From NCBI RefSeq assembly GCF_016908315.1, contig NZ_JAFBDQ010000011.1, positions 1 through 64,000 of the forward strand: DNA of 64,000 nt. Reading direction: 5' to 3'. Below the pieces are notes generated by a model that was not told the DNA's origin, ran no database searches, and worked only from the letters and a program-made list of their open reading frames with translations. A program made the position numbers and the translations under genes. The stretch's first letter is position 1, and every line of letters starts with the position of its first letter. Below are positions 63,021 through 64,000 of this stretch, one piece after another. This stretch comes from Halanaerobacter jeridensis. Its GTDB lineage: Bacteria > Bacillota > Halanaerobiia > Halobacteroidales > Halobacteroidaceae.

Positions 63021-63331
63021 AAGGTAATAGTTAAGAGTCAGTACAATTAAAATCTTGTAATTAAAACAAAACTAACTTGATAAGACAGTCCCTGCTTACA
63101 CTATTAAAGTAAAACTGTCATTAGATACCTGAGCAAGTTTTTCGTAGTGGCATTAAATTTAGAATGTTAATGAGTCTTAATGAAATGAATGCAAAATAAT
63201 TTTGTTATCTTAATTTAAATTTAAATTAAGATAAATTGATTTTGCTTGAATGAATTTTAGACGAATCATTCTAAATTTTTGAACGAAGAAATGCTTGCTC
63301 AGGTATCTCGAAATTACACTTTATATAGATT
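63011..63331. mobile_element. MITE-like element M3, left-truncated, with a structured core
   Basis: The right end ACTTTATATAGATT (63318-63331) equals that of M2. The left part TTATAGCTAGAAG matches the inner left arm of M2, but the terminal inverted repeat is missing. The core matches the one in M2. It fills most of the 387-bp gap 63021-63407. Confidence 0.7.
63087..63311 (+). ncRNA. Conserved structured core, copy 2
   Basis: Helix A pairs AGATACCTGAGCAAG (63123-63137) with CTTGCTCAGGTATCT (63294-63308). Helix B pairs AAATTTAGAATG (63155-63166) with CATTCTAAATTT (63267-63278). Both differ from copy 1 yet pair perfectly. The shared blocks are at 63169-63183, 63256-63268 and 63284-63291. The variable arm is a long palindrome around 63206-63235. 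Confidence 0.6.
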
Positions 63332-63407
63332 TTATTTTTCTCTCAAACTTTTCTCACAAATCAAGAGTATAATTTTAATTGAAGAATGAGAAAGGAAGGG
63401 AAATAAA

Positions 63408-63665
63408 ATGAAAGTAGAATTTTTTCAACCAGGTATGTTTTTTGATGAAAATGTAGAGTTTAGTATTTCAAAGGCTAAGATACAAGAAGATTTGCAAAAA
63501 CTAATTGCTAAAGGTGCTAATATAGAAATACGTCCCTTCAATTGTAGTTTATCTGAGCTATTAAATGCTCAGATCTTTAAAATTGAATATTGGCAGTCGG
63601 CTTATAACGACCAAAAGATAGTTTTGATCAGTAAAAGTGGTACCCGATTAATAGTGGGTAGTTGA
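63408..63665 (+). CDS. Hypothetical 85-residue protein
   Basis: The short protein has no signal, membrane segment or known motif that I recognise. It reads VEFFQPGMFFDENVEFSI near the start and ends LISKSGTRLIVGS. It begins at an ATG behind AGAAAGGAAGGGAAATAAA, a convincing site, and lies between element M3 and the htrA-like gene on the same strand. Confidence 0.55.
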   Translation: MKVEFFQPGMFFDENVEFSISKAKIQEDLQKLIAKGANIEIRPFNCSLSELLNAQIFKIEYWQSAYNDQKIVLISKSGTRLIVGS

Positions 63666-63742
63666 AAAATAAATGCTAATAGTTTATAGTTAATAATAAG
63701 AGGATTAATTTATTTAATTGCTATTAATTGAGGAGGGATAAA

Positions 63743-64000
63743 ATGAGAAATAAGAAAAAATTAGTACTAACTAGCATTTTGATATTAGTGACTATTTTAG
63801 CTGCAGAGAGTTTAGTGGTTAATCCTACAGTTAGTGCATTTTGGCAGCAGGATAAAGAAGTGCAACAGAGAAAGGAAAATAAAAAACAAGTAATTGTTCC
63901 GCAAGAACAAGCAGTTACAAATGTTGTAGAAGATGTTGGACCAGCAGTAGTAAGTGTAGTTACAAAGCAAGTTATAAATTCTGAGCAACAGTTTTTTGTC
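63743..64000 (+). CDS. HtrA/DegP-like serine protease, N-terminal fragment
   Basis: The gene runs off the window. It begins with a signal or anchor (LVLTSILILVTILAAESLVV), and after a charged linker shows VTNVVEDVGPAVVSVVTKQV, the start of the trypsin-like domain of DegP/HtrA proteases. The catalytic triad lies beyond the edge. The start follows TTGAGGAGGGATAAA. It probably degrades misfolded proteins outside the membrane. Confidence 0.85.
   Translation, partial: MRNKKKLVLTSILILVTILAAESLVVNPTVSAFWQQDKEVQQRKENKKQVIVPQEQAVTNVVEDVGPAVVSVVTKQVINSEQQFFV

Overview
The window is low-GC, densely coded bacterial DNA that looks like a Gram-positive anaerobe. Order-level evidence points to Halanaerobiales/Halobacteroidaceae-like Firmicutes, but this is an inference from gene content: long HPF next to secA and prfB, class III ribonucleotide reductase, the DUF5693-csaB-tagA cell-wall cluster, a selenium operon, and many GTG/TTG starts behind strong GGAGG sites. 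No rRNA or tRNA gene was seen.

Layout. (1) About 0-11 kb is an AT-rich accessory cluster: a glycosyltransferase, two SPASM-type radical SAM proteins, a B12-binding-type radical SAM protein, an aldehyde dehydrogenase, an ATP-grasp enzyme, a DegT aminotransferase, an RmlA-type nucleotidyltransferase and a broken pseG. It ends at flaG, so it may modify flagellin or a surface glycan. (2) 11.5-24 kb holds a sulfotransferase-like protein, a DUF523/DUF1722 protein, a structured RNA candidate, a polar amino-acid ABC transporter, csp, hpf, secA, an AAA-ATPase/nuclease-fold protein and prfB with its programmed frameshift. (3) 24-32 kb holds an esterase lipoprotein gene broken by a stop codon, a ZIP transporter, the DUF2993/DUF5693/csaB/tagA envelope cluster, a YitT protein and deoC. 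(4) 32.5-39.2 kb is the anaerobic ribonucleotide reductase locus. nrdD carries two LAGLIDADG inteins, its glycyl-radical domain is a separate 49-residue gene behind nrdG, three NrdR-like boxes lie upstream, and a GIY-YIG nuclease with seven helix-turn-helix repeats sits next door. (5) 39-47.5 kb holds ctpA, a polysaccharide deacetylase-like lipoprotein, uvrB, a hydroxyacid dehydrogenase, a glyoxalase-fold protein and thrC. (6) 47.8-51.7 kb is a selenium operon: yedF, two CGGC proteins, a class V aminotransferase, selD with an in-frame UGA, and a DUF3343 protein. (7) 52-64 kb holds an HD-GYP protein, the feoA/feoB iron system with a frameshift in a G tract, a DtxR-family regulator, a second ZIP transporter, a DegV protein, a two-gene permease behind a CsoR/CstR-type operator, a PhoB/PhoR-type two-component system and the start of an HtrA protease.

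Intergenic DNA carries several dispersed repeat families. One is a MITE-like family with 14-bp inverted ends (TATCTATATAAAGT type). Two of its members enclose a conserved 230-300 nt fold whose long helices differ in sequence but keep pairing, which is the strongest candidate here for an undescribed RNA. A second family (four copies near 16.9, 17.0, 21.2 and 47.6 kb) has a conserved core and a covarying hairpin, and a third is a small palindrome. Functional themes are anaerobiosis, metal and selenium handling, and heavy invasion by selfish elements.
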